A program made the translations under genes and the position numbers. From Acidovorax sp. SUPP3334 (GTDB taxonomy: Bacteria; Pseudomonadota; Gammaproteobacteria; Burkholderiales; Burkholderiaceae_C): a stretch of DNA of 64,000 nt. This document shows, one piece after another, positions 17,393 through 26,791 of the stretch. Below the pieces are notes generated by a model. It worked only from the letters and a program-made list of their open reading frames with translations, was not told where the DNA came from and ran no database searches. Location: the NCBI RefSeq assembly GCF_030159055.1, contig NZ_BQXQ01000022.1, positions 25,088 through 89,087 on the forward strand. The letters run 5' to 3'. Position 1 is the stretch's first letter. Every line of letters begins with the position of its first letter.

Positions 17393-18676
17393 ATGGCCAT
17401 CACCCTGTTCGTTTCCGCCATCGTCCTGATGGCGCTGGGCTTTCCCGTCGCGTTCGCGCTGGCCATGTCGGCCGCCATCGCCGTGTTCGTGGGCGGGCGC
17501 TATCCGCAGCTGATCGTGTTCAAGGAGATGTTCACCGGCATCGACAGCTTTCCGCTGATGGCGGTGCCTTTCTTCATCCTGGCGGCCGAGATCATGTCCG
17601 GCGGTGCGCTCACCGTGGTGCTGCTGCGCTTCGCGGCGCAGTTCGTGGGCCATCTGCGCGGCGGGCTGGGGCACGCCAACATCCTGTCGCTCACGCTGTT
17701 CTCCGGCATCTCGGGCTCGGCGCTGGCCGACGCGGCAGGCCCGGGATCGATGATGGTCAAGATGATGGACAAGGCCGGCTACTCGCGCGCCTATGCTGCC
17801 GCGCTCACCGCCAGCACGGCCATCGTGGGCCCCATCATTCCGCCTTCGATCATCATGATCATCTACGCGCTGCAGGACGAGCAGGTGTCGGTGGGCGGGC
17901 TGTTCATCGCCGGCTTCGCGCCGGGATTGCTGATTGCCGCCGCCATGGCCTTCGTCAACTGGCGCGTGTGCGTGCGCCGTGACTACCGCTCGCGCGAGCC
18001 GCGGCCGAGCCGGGCGGAGATGCTCACCAACAGCATCCGGGCGATCCCTGCGCTGATGCTGGTCGTGCTGATCCTGGTGGGTATCCGCTTCGGGATCTTC
18101 ACGCCCACCGAGGCTTCGGTGGTGGCGGTGTTCTATGCGCTCATCTGCGGCAAGTGGATCTACCGCACGCTCGAGTGGAAGGCCCTGCCGCACATCGCCG
18201 CACGCTCGGCATTGCTCACCGCGTCGGTGCTGCTGGTGGTGGCCGCTTCGGCCGCGTTCGCCTGGGTGCTGACGATCGAGGGCATTCCCCAGCAATTGGC
18301 GGAAACCATCGTGGGATGGAACCTGTCGCCGGTCACCTTCCTGATCGCGGTCAACATTCTGCTGCTGCTGTTCGGCATCTTCATGGAGCCGCTGCCGGGC
18401 GTGATGATCCTCGTGCCGATCCTGGCACCCATCTCGGCGGCGCTGGGCATCGATCCGATCCACTTCGCCATGGTGGTGATCGTCAACCTCACGCTGGGCA
18501 TGATCACGCCGCCCGTGGGCGGGCTGCTGTTCGTGACCTCCGTGGCCACCAAGGTGCCGCTGGCGGCCCTCACGAAAGAGTTGCCGCCCTTCTTGCTGGC
18601 GCACCTGGTGGTGCTGATTTTGCTGACCTTCGTTCCCGCGATCTCGACCTGGCTGCCGCACGCACTGGGGTTCTGA
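17393..18676 (+). CDS. TRAP transporter large permease (DctM family)
   Basis: 427-aa, about twelve transmembrane segments, the ion- and substrate-translocating subunit. Typical signatures are GFPVAFALAMSAAIAVF at the N-terminus, PFFILAAEIMSGG, SGISGSALADAAGPG, PIIPPSIIMIIYAL, and the second-half repeat GMITPPVGGLLFV. Full length. A strong terminator follows, ending the dctPQM unit. Confidence 0.96.
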   Translation: MAITLFVSAIVLMALGFPVAFALAMSAAIAVFVGGRYPQLIVFKEMFTGIDSFPLMAVPFFILAAEIMSGGALTVVLLRFAAQFVGHLRGGLGHANILSLTLFSGISGSALADAAGPGSMMVKMMDKAGYSRAYAAALTASTAIVGPIIPPSIIMIIYALQDEQVSVGGLFIAGFAPGLLIAAAMAFVNWRVCVRRDYRSREPRPSRAEMLTNSIRAIPALMLVVLILVGIRFGIFTPTEASVVAVFYALICGKWIYRTLEWKALPHIAARSALLTASVLLVVAASAAFAWVLTIEGIPQQLAETIVGWNLSPVTFLIAVNILLLLFGIFMEPLPGVMILVPILAPISAALGIDPIHFAMVVIVNLTLGMITPPVGGLLFVTSVATKVPLAALTKELPPFLLAHLVVLILLTFVPAISTWLPHALGF

Positions 18677-18692
18677 CCCTGCGGCGGGCATG

Positions 18693-18724
18693 AAAAAAGC
18701 GCGGCATTGGCCGCGCTTTTTTTT
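18693..18724 (+). terminator. Rho-independent terminator after dctM
   Basis: GCGCGG (18699-18704), loop CATTGG, CCGCGC (18711-18716), preceded by A6 and followed by T8. The A and T runs extend the stem and make it bidirectional, so it also serves the convergent methyltransferase gene ending at 18751. Confidence 0.93.
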
Positions 18725-18750
18725 GGAAAGGCGCCGTGGGCACCCCTTCG

Positions 18751-20064
18751 TCAGACCGCCTTGCGCGCCGTGACGATGAAGCCTTGCACGGGCTCGTTGT
18801 TCTCGTAGCGCAGCACGGTGTCTTCCACTTCCACGGTTTCGAAGCCTGCGGCCTTGCACAGCGCCACCACATGGCTGCGCTTGTGGGCATAGCGCCCATT
18901 CAATTGCAGCACCATGTCCGGGCCTGTTTCGTCCGAGGTCTCGCACGAGAAGATCAACTCGCCCTGGGGCACCAGGATGCGCAAGGCATTCGGAATGGTT
19001 TCGGCCAGGTCGCCGGTGTAGATGAACACGTCCAGCGCCGCCAGAACGTCATAGAGCGAGTCCGGAGTCTCTTGCAGGGCGTCCAGCAGATTGACGTTGT
19101 GGAAACGGTCGTACACGTTGTGGCGGCCGGCCTGCTCGATCATCTTCATCGAGATGTCCACGCCGATCAGGAACCCGTCGATGCGCCCCAGGCAGACGCC
19201 CAGCAGGCCCGTGCCGCAGCCCAGGTCCAGCACGTTGAGCTTCTTGTCTGGAAAGCGCCCGAGGATCTTGTCGGCCACCCGCTTGGGCAGCTGGTAGCGC
19301 AGGCCGCGCACCATGTGCTGGTCGTACATCTCTGCCAGGCTGTCGAACAGGCCGCGGTTCAGCTCCGGGGGCTGGTGCCTGGGCGTCACGCCATGGGCCA
19401 GAGCGGCGTAGTAGGCATAGACCGAGTCCCCCGGCGCCAGCTCCAGCAGCGTGGTCGTGTCGGCGATGGCGCGCGATGGTGTGCCGGCGGCGATATGGGC
19501 GTTCACGCGGCCGAGTAGCGATTCGGTGTCGGCGGCGTTTTCAGCGATCAGGCCGCTCCACATTTCGATGGATTCGGCATGCGCTCCCTGGCTGCTGAGG
19601 TCGCGCGCCAGCAGGCGGCGCAACTGCGGATCGCCAGGCACCAATTCGAGCCCGCGGCGCAGGTGGCGAATCGCCATTTCCAGATGCCCTGCGCGGTGCG
19701 CGATGTCGATCACGCCGGCCAGTGCCACCAAATTGGTGGGCTCGAGTTCTGCGACCTTCTCGGCCGTGCTCAGCGCTTCTTCGAACTGGTTCTGGCGGGC
19801 CAGGAGCCCGCCCAGTTCCAGCAATCCGGGAGCCCAGTCGGGAGAGATGGCCACGGCATGGCGCAGTGCTTCGAACGCCTTGGGCAGGTTGCCGGCCTTC
19901 TCCGCCATCAGGCCGGCGAGCATGAAGACGCGCGGGTCGTTGGGGGATTGCTTCTGGGCCTTGTTCAACGTGAGCGCTGCTTTTTGCAGCTCGCCCTCAA
20001 GGATCTGCGTCCTGGCGGTTTCAAGGTGTTTGCGATTGGGGTCTGCGAGGGGTGTTGCGCTCAT
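18751..20064 (-). CDS. TPR-repeat protein with C-terminal SAM-dependent methyltransferase
   Basis: 437 aa in two parts. Residues 8-225 are TPR repeats (for example KAFEALRHAVAISPDWAPGL and MAIRHLRRGLELVPGDPQLR). From about 235 comes a class I methyltransferase with motif I VLDLGCGTGLLG (278-289), an acidic GVDIS and the post-motif SLYDVLAALDVFIYTGDL. Similar TPR-plus-methyltransferase proteins occur in proteobacteria, but no substrate is established to my knowledge; a protein or peptide bound by the TPR domain is plausible. The ATG at 20064 was chosen because upstream sequence is repetitive non-coding. Convergent with dctM. Confidence 0.86.
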   Translation of the reverse strand: MSATPLADPNRKHLETARTQILEGELQKAALTLNKAQKQSPNDPRVFMLAGLMAEKAGNLPKAFEALRHAVAISPDWAPGLLELGGLLARQNQFEEALSTAEKVAELEPTNLVALAGVIDIAHRAGHLEMAIRHLRRGLELVPGDPQLRRLLARDLSSQGAHAESIEMWSGLIAENAADTESLLGRVNAHIAAGTPSRAIADTTTLLELAPGDSVYAYYAALAHGVTPRHQPPELNRGLFDSLAEMYDQHMVRGLRYQLPKRVADKILGRFPDKKLNVLDLGCGTGLLGVCLGRIDGFLIGVDISMKMIEQAGRHNVYDRFHNVNLLDALQETPDSLYDVLAALDVFIYTGDLAETIPNALRILVPQGELIFSCETSDETGPDMVLQLNGRYAHKRSHVVALCKAAGFETVEVEDTVLRYENNEPVQGFIVTARKAV

Positions 20065-20180
20065 GTCGGGAGGGGCAATTTGAGGGATGCGCGCGATGCT
20101 CGGCGCCTTCGGAATGGTGGGATTATCCCGGATTCGCCGTGCGCCCCTCCTGGGCCTCGGCCACATGGCGGCGAGGGCGG

Positions 20181-20230
20181 CGCGAAGGGGTGTGAAGAGG
20201 GGCGAAGAGGGGCGAAGAGGCGCTAGGAGG
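20181..20230. repeat. Five degenerate 10-bp direct repeats
   Basis: Consecutive decamers CGCGAAGGGG, TGTGAAGAGG, GGCGAAGAGG, GGCGAAGAGG, CGCTAGGAGG in the 280-bp gap between chitinase and the TPR-methyltransferase. The two central units are identical. No spacers, so not CRISPR. Could be slippage or a protein-binding tract; nothing else was seen in this gap. Confidence 0.7.
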
Positions 20231-20344
20231 CGTGAATCGCGCCGTGAGTGCCCCGCCCGTACCCCGCCAACCCTTGCGCTGGCATGGCAACAACGAAAAG
20301 GCCGCTGGCACCAATCGCTGGCTGCGGCCTTCGGCCGGCTGGGA

Positions 20345-21664
20345 TCAGTGGTCTGCCCGGTGCGAAAGCTCGTTCGCCACGGCACGAACCAGCTCGCCGC
20401 CGTCGCCGGACAGCTCCCAGAACATCATGCCGCGCAGGCGGGCCAGTTTCACGAAACGCGCCTTCTCACGCAAGGTCTGTGCATCGTCGAAGGTCCAGAA
20501 CGTGGTGCCGTCGAACAGCCAGGCCGAGCGTGCATGCGCATCCCAGTAACGGGTGAAGCCTGGCTTGGCCTTGAGCGTCTGGTAGTCCTCGATGCCCGCT
20601 TCGTAGGTGCCGGCGGGAATGCCCGTGGCTGGCTGGTACAGGCCGCGCTGCGCGTTGTTGACGCCCGTCCAGCCGCGCGAATACAGCGGCGCACCGACGA
20701 CGATTTGGTGAGCGGGCACGCCTGCCTGCAGATAGCGGCCCACGACTTCGGCCACCGAGAGCTTTTGCGCGCGGGCCGGATCGTTCGGGTTCGGCGCGAG
20801 CGCGGCCTGGTGGTTGGTGGTGGTCTCCCAGGAGCCATGCAGGTCGTAGGTCATGACGTTGATGAAATCGAGCGACTTCGCGACCTCGGCCAGTTCGATC
20901 TTGGCGGCGGTCTGCGGACCGGCCGGCGCGGCGATGGTCAGGCGCAACTGCGGATCGATCGCATCGAGCTGGCGCCGGAACTCCTGCAGCAGCAGCGTGA
21001 AGTTTCGGGTGTCTTCGGGCCGCACGGTGTTGCCCTCGGCGCCTTCTGCGGCTGGGTATTCCCAATCGATGTCGATGCCGTCGAACACCCCGGCGGCCGG
21101 GCCGTCGCCCGTCGTGGTGCCGTCGGTGCGGCCTTTGATGAAGAGGTCGATGCAGGAGGTGACCAGCGCGCTGCGGGACTCGGCCGTCAGGGCGGCGTCG
21201 GAGAACCACTTCGAGCCGCTCCAGCCGCCCAGCGCGATCAGTACCTTGGTGCCGGGATGAATGCGCTTGAGCGCACGCAGTTGCTGGAAATTGCCGCGCA
21301 GCGGCTGGCTGGCATCGACCGCCTGGCCGTCCACGCTCTCTTCGGCGGTCCACGCGCGCTCCACGTCGGCGTAGGCATCGCCCAGTTGGCAGACCACCGG
21401 GCCGGTGCCGCCGGCCTGCGCGGGCTGCACGTTCCCGAACGCGTAGTTGATGGTGGTGGCCGCGGGAACGCCGCCTTGTGCAGCCAGGTCCTTGACCTTG
21501 AAATTGCGCGCGTAGATGCCCCACGAGGTGAAGTAGCCGACGACTTCGCGCGGCGGGGCGTTGTCACCCGCGCCCGGACCATGGCCCGGCCCGTGGCTCC
21601 AGGCATTCGTGGCCATGAGGGCCATCAGTTGGATGGCGGCGATCTGCTTGATCAAGGTGCGCAT
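20345..21664 (-). CDS. Secreted GH18 family chitinase
   Basis: 439-aa glycoside hydrolase 18. A signal peptide spans residues 1-23 (MRTLIKQIAAIQLMALMATN, AWS). A His/Gly/Pro linker follows, then the TIM barrel. The catalytic signature DGIDIDWE is at 195-202 with Glu202 the acid/base, and VLIALGGWSGS (141-151) is the second GH18 motif. MTYDLHGSWE and the C-terminal FWELSGDGGEL also fit. No carbohydrate-binding module is present. Expected to hydrolyse chitin or related beta-1,4-GlcNAc polymers outside the cell. Monocistronic; a possible TATAGT -10 lies near 21711-21716 on the minus strand and GGAGG precedes the start. Confidence 0.94.
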   Translation of the reverse strand: MRTLIKQIAAIQLMALMATNAWSHGPGHGPGAGDNAPPREVVGYFTSWGIYARNFKVKDLAAQGGVPAATTINYAFGNVQPAQAGGTGPVVCQLGDAYADVERAWTAEESVDGQAVDASQPLRGNFQQLRALKRIHPGTKVLIALGGWSGSKWFSDAALTAESRSALVTSCIDLFIKGRTDGTTTGDGPAAGVFDGIDIDWEYPAAEGAEGNTVRPEDTRNFTLLLQEFRRQLDAIDPQLRLTIAAPAGPQTAAKIELAEVAKSLDFINVMTYDLHGSWETTTNHQAALAPNPNDPARAQKLSVAEVVGRYLQAGVPAHQIVVGAPLYSRGWTGVNNAQRGLYQPATGIPAGTYEAGIEDYQTLKAKPGFTRYWDAHARSAWLFDGTTFWTFDDAQTLREKARFVKLARLRGMMFWELSGDGGELVRAVANELSHRADH

Positions 21665-21858
21665 GGCGGGGAAACCTCCGGAAGATGTGTTGATCGGGGC
21701 GGCTACTATAGCCAAATTCCGTCCTTTGGAATTTAAGAAAATCCCTGCGGCTGGCTGCCACGCCTTTCGGGCGGTGAGCGCCATCAGCCTGTCATGCGCG
21801 GCCGCTAAGGTGCGGCGCTGTCATCCCCTTGCTCCTCCATCCGTCCAAAGAGCCGCCC

Positions 21859-22986
21859 ATGTTCCGATCCCTTGCCTGCGCTGCCGTCCTCTCCGTGTGC
21901 CTTGCCGCTTGTGGGGGCGGCGACGGCGGCGCCCGTGACATCAGCGTGCGCCTGATCGGCGAGCAGACGGTGCCGAACACGTTGCAGGTCGGCGGCACCC
22001 TGGTCGGAGGCCTGTCCGGCATCGACTACGACGCGGCCCGCGATACATGGGTGCTGGTCAGCGACGACCGGTCCGATAAGAACCCCGCCCGGTTCTACAC
22101 GGCGCGCCTGCAGTTCGACCAAGCCACGTTCGCGCCCGTGCAGTTCCTCGCAACGGCGCCCTGGCGCCAGGCGGACGGCAGCACGTATCCCGCCCGCACC
22201 GCTTCGACAGCGGCCAGCCCGGTTCCCGACCCCGAGGCGATCCGCATCGACCCGCGCGACGGCAGCCTGTGGTGGACCAGCGAGGGCGATCGCGCCCTGG
22301 GCCTGGACCCGTTCGTGATGCATGCGGATGCCAGCGGCCGTGCGCTCGGAGCGCTGCCTCTGCCGCCCGCGTTCCGGATGTCGCCGACGCAGGCGACCGG
22401 CACCCGCAACAACCTGGCGCTGGAGGGGCTCAGTTTCTCGGCCGACGGTTCTTCGCTGTGGGCTGCCATGGAGGCGCCGCTCTATCAGGACGGCCCGGTG
22501 CCCACGCCCACGGCGGGCGCGTATTCACGCATGCTGCAATACAGCCGCAACGGCGCACTGCTGCGGCAGGTGGCCTATCCGGTCGATCCCATCCAGGCGG
22601 TGCCGGGCACGGGCAAGAACGCGGACAACGGCGTGTCGGAAATGCTGGCGGTGGACGACCACCGCTTTCTGGTGCTGGAGCGCTCGGGCGTACAGGGCAG
22701 CGACGACCAGTACCGCATGTACATCCGCCTGTACGAGATCGACACCGAAGGCGCGAGCGATGTGAGCGGCATGGCCTCGCTGGGTGCGGGCGGCTTCACG
22801 CCGGTGCGCAAGCGGCTGGTGCTCAACCTGAACACGCTGGGCCTGCGCACGGTGGACAACATCGAAGGCATGACCTGGGGGCCACGGCTGGCCAACGGCC
22901 ACCGCAGCCTGGTGATGGTGTCCGACAACAATTTCAACGACACGCAGATCAGCCAGTTCCTCGCATTCGAGGTGCTGTCCGAATAG
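21859..22986 (+). CDS. Esterase-like/phytase-like lipoprotein
   Basis: 375-aa lipoprotein of the 'esterase-like activity of phytase' family. The lipobox LAAC ends at Cys16 (MFRSLACAAVLSVCLAAC), so it is anchored to a membrane, probably the outer. The mature part is beta-propeller-like with GGLSGIDYD, DPEAIRIDPRDGSLWWTSEG, NLALEGLSFSADGSSLW and NIEGMTWGP. Members are linked to phosphate-ester hydrolysis, but activity is rarely shown. Divergent from the chitinase; both are secreted hydrolases. An in-frame start at 21829 would put ten residues before the signal peptide and is less likely. Confidence 0.85.
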   Translation: MFRSLACAAVLSVCLAACGGGDGGARDISVRLIGEQTVPNTLQVGGTLVGGLSGIDYDAARDTWVLVSDDRSDKNPARFYTARLQFDQATFAPVQFLATAPWRQADGSTYPARTASTAASPVPDPEAIRIDPRDGSLWWTSEGDRALGLDPFVMHADASGRALGALPLPPAFRMSPTQATGTRNNLALEGLSFSADGSSLWAAMEAPLYQDGPVPTPTAGAYSRMLQYSRNGALLRQVAYPVDPIQAVPGTGKNADNGVSEMLAVDDHRFLVLERSGVQGSDDQYRMYIRLYEIDTEGASDVSGMASLGAGGFTPVRKRLVLNLNTLGLRTVDNIEGMTWGPRLANGHRSLVMVSDNNFNDTQISQFLAFEVLSE

Positions 22987-23020
22987 CCGGCCGCGCGGGC
23001 CGGCCCCTGGCGGTCAGGCG

Positions 23021-24136
23021 TCAGGCGAAGACGCCGGCCGAGTCCTGCATGCGCACCGACACCTCGCCCAGGTGGTGCAGCGTGTCGCCGTAGGTCATCT
23101 CCAGCTGCGTGAGCCGCTTGAAGTAGTGGCTGCCGATGTACTCGTCGGTCACGCCGATGCCGCCGTGCAGCTGCACCGATTGCTGGCCCACGAAGCGCAT
23201 CGACTGGCCCAGCTGCACCTTGGCGCGGGCGATGGCGCGGCGGCGCTCGTCGGGCGGGGCGGTGAGCTTGAGGCTGGCGTAATAGCTCATCGAGCGCGCC
23301 AGTTCCAGCTGCATCTTCATGTCGGCCACCCGGTGGCGCAGGGCCTGGAAGCTGGCGATCACCACGCCGAACTGCTTGCGCTGGTTCATGTAGTCCACGG
23401 TGAGCGACACGGTCTGGTCCATCACGCCCACCGCTTCGGCGCACGCGCCGGCAATGCCGGTGTCCACCGCCAGTGCCAGCGCGGCCAGACCGTCCGTGGT
23501 GACGAGCGTAGCGGGCGCGTTTTCCAGCTGCACTTCGGCCGCGCGGCTGCCGTCCTGCGTGACATGGCCGCGTGTGGACACCCCCGGCGCGCTGCGTTCG
23601 ACGAGGAAGAGGGCGATGGCGCCCTCCAACTGTGCGGGCACCAGGAAAGCATCGGCCTGGTCGCCGGCCGGTACTATGCTTTTAATAGCTGTCAGTGCAT
23701 GTCCTGATTGCGCTGGAGCCGCTTTTGCCTCGCACACGTCCAGGCGATAGCGGGCCTTGCGTTCCTGCTGCGCCAGCACCACCAGCGCCTCGCCGCTGGC
23801 GATGCGCGGCAGCCAGTCGGCCTGCACGGCTTCGGGGGCGCAGTGGCCCAGCACCGTGCTGGCGATGAAGGCCTGCGCAAGCGGCTCCAGCACGATGCCG
23901 CGGCCCAGTTCTTCCAGCGCCACCATGGCGTCCACCGGGCCCTGGCCCAGGCCGCCGTGCGCCTCGGGCACGGTCAGGGCGGTGAGGCCCAGCTCGGCCA
24001 GTTCGTTGTAGGCCGCGCGGTCGAAGCCGCCGGCGGCCACGATGCCGCGGCGGCGCTCGAAGGTGTAGCCCTTTTCGACCCAGCGGCGCACCGCGTCGCG
24101 CAGCGATTGCTGGTCATCCGAGAAATCAAAGTCCAT
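23021..24136 (-). CDS. Acyl-CoA dehydrogenase (PimD-like small subunit)
   Basis: 371-aa FAD enzyme of the acyl-CoA dehydrogenase superfamily. N-terminal all-alpha region with GLTALTVPEAHGGLGQGP (50-67), middle beta domain, and C-terminal helical domain with RKQFGVVIASFQALRHRVAD and QLHGGIGVTDEY. It lies 43 bp downstream of a second acyl-CoA dehydrogenase in the same direction. The pairing resembles PimC/PimD, which act on dicarboxylyl- and fatty acyl-CoAs. Residues 136-155 (AKAAPAQSGHALTAIKS region) are encoded by a copy of the interspersed repeat and look like an in-frame insertion in the beta domain. Whether the enzyme remains active is unknown. Confidence 0.92.
   Translation of the reverse strand: MDFDFSDDQQSLRDAVRRWVEKGYTFERRRGIVAAGGFDRAAYNELAELGLTALTVPEAHGGLGQGPVDAMVALEELGRGIVLEPLAQAFIASTVLGHCAPEAVQADWLPRIASGEALVVLAQQERKARYRLDVCEAKAAPAQSGHALTAIKSIVPAGDQADAFLVPAQLEGAIALFLVERSAPGVSTRGHVTQDGSRAAEVQLENAPATLVTTDGLAALALAVDTGIAGACAEAVGVMDQTVSLTVDYMNQRKQFGVVIASFQALRHRVADMKMQLELARSMSYYASLKLTAPPDERRRAIARAKVQLGQSMRFVGQQSVQLHGGIGVTDEYIGSHYFKRLTQLEMTYGDTLHHLGEVSVRMQDSAGVFA
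23672..23731 (+). repeat. Interspersed repeat, copy 2 (inside acyl-CoA dehydrogenase)
   Basis: TACTAT at 23672, TAGC at 23686, TGCGCTGGAGCC at 23709, then CGCTTTTGCC. It lies within the minus-strand acyl-CoA dehydrogenase gene and keeps its reading frame open, encoding about 20 residues (136-155). Confidence 0.88.
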
Positions 24137-24178
24137 GTTTTCTACTCCTGGCGGAAGCTCTTGCGGCGGGTGCCGGGA

Positions 24179-25384
24179 TCAGCCCAGAACGGTCTGGGCG
24201 ACGATGTTGCGCTGCACTTCGTTGGAGCCGCCATAGATGGTGGTCTTGCGCAGGTTGAAGTAGGTCGAGGCCAGCGGCGCATTGGCCACCGCGCCGCCCG
24301 GGAAACCGCCCAGGGCCCCGGCGGCGGCATCGCCTTGCCACCCGGCCTCCATGGCCTCTTCGATGAAGGGCAGGCTGAAAGGGCCGGCGGCCAGCATCAT
24401 CAGTTCGGCATAGCGCTGCTGGATCTCGCTGCCGCGGATCTTGAGCAGGCCCGCGATGTCCAGCGAGTTCTTGCCGGATTTCTCGGCCGACAGCACCCGC
24501 AGCACCAGCATCTCCAGCGCGACGATGTCCACCTCCAGCAGGGCGATCTGATCGCGAAAGCGCAGGTCGTCGTACACGCCTTCGGCGCGGGCGATGCGCT
24601 TCAAGCGCTCCAGCTCGCGCTTGCTGCGGTTCACGTCGGCGATGTTGGTGCGCTCGTGGCTCAGCAGGTGCTTGGCGTAGGTCCAGCCCTTGTTCTCTTC
24701 GCCGATGAGGTTCTCGGCGGGCACCTTCACGTTGTCGAAGAAGACCTCGTTGACCTCGCACTCGCCGTCCAGCAGCTTGATGGGGCGCACCGTGACACCG
24801 GGCGACTTCATGTCCAGCAGCAGGAACGAAATGCCAGTCTGCGGCTTGCCCTCGTTGCTGGTGCGCACGAGGTTGAACATCCAGTCGCCGTACTGGCCCA
24901 AAGTGGTCCAGGTCTTCTGGCCGTTGACCACGTAATGGTCACCCACCCGTTCGGCCCGCGTCTTGACCGAGGCCAGGTCCGAGCCCGAGCCGGGCTCGCT
25001 GTAGCCCTGGCTCCACCACACCTCGCCGCTGGCGATGCCGGGCAGGAAGCGCTTTTGCTGCTCGGCATTGCCGAAGGCCATGATGACGGGCGCCACCATC
25101 ACCGGGCCGAAGGGAATGATGCGCGGCGCGCCAGCCAGTGCGCATTCCTCCTCGAAAAGGTGCTTTTGCACGGCGGTCCAGCCCGGGCCGCCGAACTCCT
25201 TGGGCCAGCCGAAGCCCAGCCAGCCTTTCTTGCCCAAAATCCTGGCCCAGCCCTGCATATCGTCGCGGCTCAGGCGCAGGGCGTTGTGCACCTTGTGGGA
25301 AATCTCCTGGGGGAGATGCTCTTTGACCCAGGCGCGAACCATTTCGCGGAAGGCCTGTTCTTCGGGGGTGAATGCGAGATCCAT
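24179..25384 (-). CDS. Acyl-CoA dehydrogenase (PimC-like large subunit)
   Basis: 401-aa acyl-CoA dehydrogenase. N-terminus MDLAFTPEEQAFREMVRAWV, then GWLGFGWPKEFGGPGW (66-81), the FAD-binding WSQGYSEPGSGSDLASVKT (132-150) and C-terminal IYGGSNEVQRNIVAQTVLG, which supplies the nucleotide-binding loop. The start at 25384 follows an upstream TGAGGAGAC. First gene of a two-gene operon with the downstream 371-aa dehydrogenase. Likely heteromeric and catabolic for medium-chain or dicarboxylic acyl-CoA; that substrate is inferred from subunit pairing only. Confidence 0.94.
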   Translation of the reverse strand: MDLAFTPEEQAFREMVRAWVKEHLPQEISHKVHNALRLSRDDMQGWARILGKKGWLGFGWPKEFGGPGWTAVQKHLFEEECALAGAPRIIPFGPVMVAPVIMAFGNAEQQKRFLPGIASGEVWWSQGYSEPGSGSDLASVKTRAERVGDHYVVNGQKTWTTLGQYGDWMFNLVRTSNEGKPQTGISFLLLDMKSPGVTVRPIKLLDGECEVNEVFFDNVKVPAENLIGEENKGWTYAKHLLSHERTNIADVNRSKRELERLKRIARAEGVYDDLRFRDQIALLEVDIVALEMLVLRVLSAEKSGKNSLDIAGLLKIRGSEIQQRYAELMMLAAGPFSLPFIEEAMEAGWQGDAAAGALGGFPGGAVANAPLASTYFNLRKTTIYGGSNEVQRNIVAQTVLG

Positions 25385-25447
25385 GCGGTGTGTCTCCTCA
25401 GGCTGCCGGTTCGAGCCCATCCGGCGGTTGTAGCACGGTCGTGCTTT

Positions 25448-26164
25448 TTACGCCTGTCCGGGCGGCGACACGGGCGCGGTGGGCTCGGGCGGCAGTCCCA
25501 GTTCCTGGCACAGCCGCTGCACGGTGGCACGCAGTCCGGCCACCTCCGCCTCCAGGGCTGCCACGCGGGAGGCCAGGCCCTGCGCCGCAGGGCCGTCGGC
25601 GGCCGCCGAGGCCATTGCGGCCCCTGCGGCATATTGGCTCGCGTCCACGGGGCCACACAGCAGGTGCGCCCAGCGCTGCTCGCGGGCGCCGGGTGCGCGG
25701 GGCAGCTGCATGACGAGCGGACCGCCCTTTTCGTCGCTGCGCGACTGCAGCTCGTCCAGAAAGGCCTCGACCGAGGAAATGTCGGCGAACCGGTGCCAGC
25801 GCTCGGAGGTGATGCGCAATTCGCCCGCCGTCTGCGGCCCGCGCAGCATCAGCAGGGCCAGCAGCACCGCCGACTGGTCGGGCACGCCGATGCCGCGCGG
25901 AAAGTTGTGCTCGAACTTCGTCGCCCGGTTGCCGCCGATCTCCACGGCGAGCGTGCGCAGGCGCAGCGCATCGAGCGCCTCCTGCACCTGGGCATCGGTC
26001 AGCTGCATCACCGGGTCTCGGCTGCTCTTTTGGTTGCAGCCGGTCACCACGGCATTGAGCGTGAGCGGATAACTGTCGGGAACGGTGCGGGCTTTTTCCA
26101 TCAGCGTGGCGAGCACGCGGGCCTCGGTGGGCGACAGGGGGCGGGTGCGGGGATCGAAGGGCAT
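25448..26164 (-). CDS. YceH family protein (DUF480)
   Basis: 238-aa member of the UPF0502/YceH family. Two winged-helix-like modules are visible: [20 protein letters not shown] with [20 protein letters not shown], and [22 protein letters not shown]-terminal coiled-coil tail begins near residue 200 ([20 protein letters not shown]). Function is not established. Divergent from purN with 21 bp between start codons, so both promoters overlap. Confidence 0.92.
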   Translation of the reverse strand: MPFDPRTRPLSPTEARVLATLMEKARTVPDSYPLTLNAVVTGCNQKSSRDPVMQLTDAQVQEALDALRLRTLAVEIGGNRATKFEHNFPRGIGVPDQSAVLLALLMLRGPQTAGELRITSERWHRFADISSVEAFLDELQSRSDEKGGPLVMQLPRAPGAREQRWAHLLCGPVDASQYAAGAAMASAAADGPAAQGLASRVAALEAEVAGLRATVQRLCQELGLPPEPTAPVSPPGQA

Positions 26165-26185
26165 GGCAGGGGATAATTTCCGGCA

Positions 26186-26770
26186 ATGAAGAACATCGTG
26201 ATTTTGATCTCCGGCAGCGGCTCCAACATGGCAGCCATCGTGAATGCCTCGCGCCAGCAAGACTGGGCCGGCCGCGACGGCGCCCGCGTGGTGGCCGTCC
26301 TGAGCAACAAGGCCGAGGCGGGGGGCTTGGCCTGGGCCCGGTCGGAAGGTATCGCCACCGGGTCGCTGGACCACCGGGCGTTCGAGTCACGAGAGGCATT
26401 CGATGCGGCACTGGCCGGGCTGATCGACGCGCACGCACCGGCGCTGGTGGTGCTCGCGGGGTTCATGCGCATCCTCACCCCGGGGTTCGTTGCGCGCTAC
26501 AGCGGGCGGCTCGTGAACATCCATCCCTCGCTGCTGCCGGCCTTTCCGGGGCTGCACACGCACCAGCGCGCGATCGATGCGGGCTGTGAGGTGGCCGGGG
26601 CCACGGTGCACCAGGTCACCGCCGAACTGGATGCCGGGCCCATCCTTGCGCAGGGCGTGGTGCCGGTGCTGCCCGGCGACACGGCCGCGGCGCTCGCGGC
26701 ACGCGTGCTGGCGCAGGAGCACGCCATCTACCCCCGCGCCATCCTGAAGCTGCTTCGCCAGCAGGGCTGA
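26186..26770 (+). CDS. purN: Phosphoribosylglycinamide formyltransferase
   Basis: 194-aa GAR transformylase using 10-formyl-THF in step three of purine synthesis. Signatures: [19 protein letters not shown] at the N-terminus (GAR phosphate loop), [13 protein letters not shown], and the catalytic block [19 protein letters not shown] containing the Asn and His, followed by [18 protein letters not shown] with the catalytic Asp. Full length for the family. Convergent with the GGDEF gene. Confidence 0.97.
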   Translation: MKNIVILISGSGSNMAAIVNASRQQDWAGRDGARVVAVLSNKAEAGGLAWARSEGIATGSLDHRAFESREAFDAALAGLIDAHAPALVVLAGFMRILTPGFVARYSGRLVNIHPSLLPAFPGLHTHQRAIDAGCEVAGATVHQVTAELDAGPILAQGVVPVLPGDTAAALAARVLAQEHAIYPRAILKLLRQQG

Positions 26771-26791
26771 CCGCGCGGCTGCGGGGCCTTT

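Noticed and set aside
20181..20230. CRISPR-like array
   Set aside because: Units are 10 bp, contiguous and degenerate, with no spacers and no cas genes.
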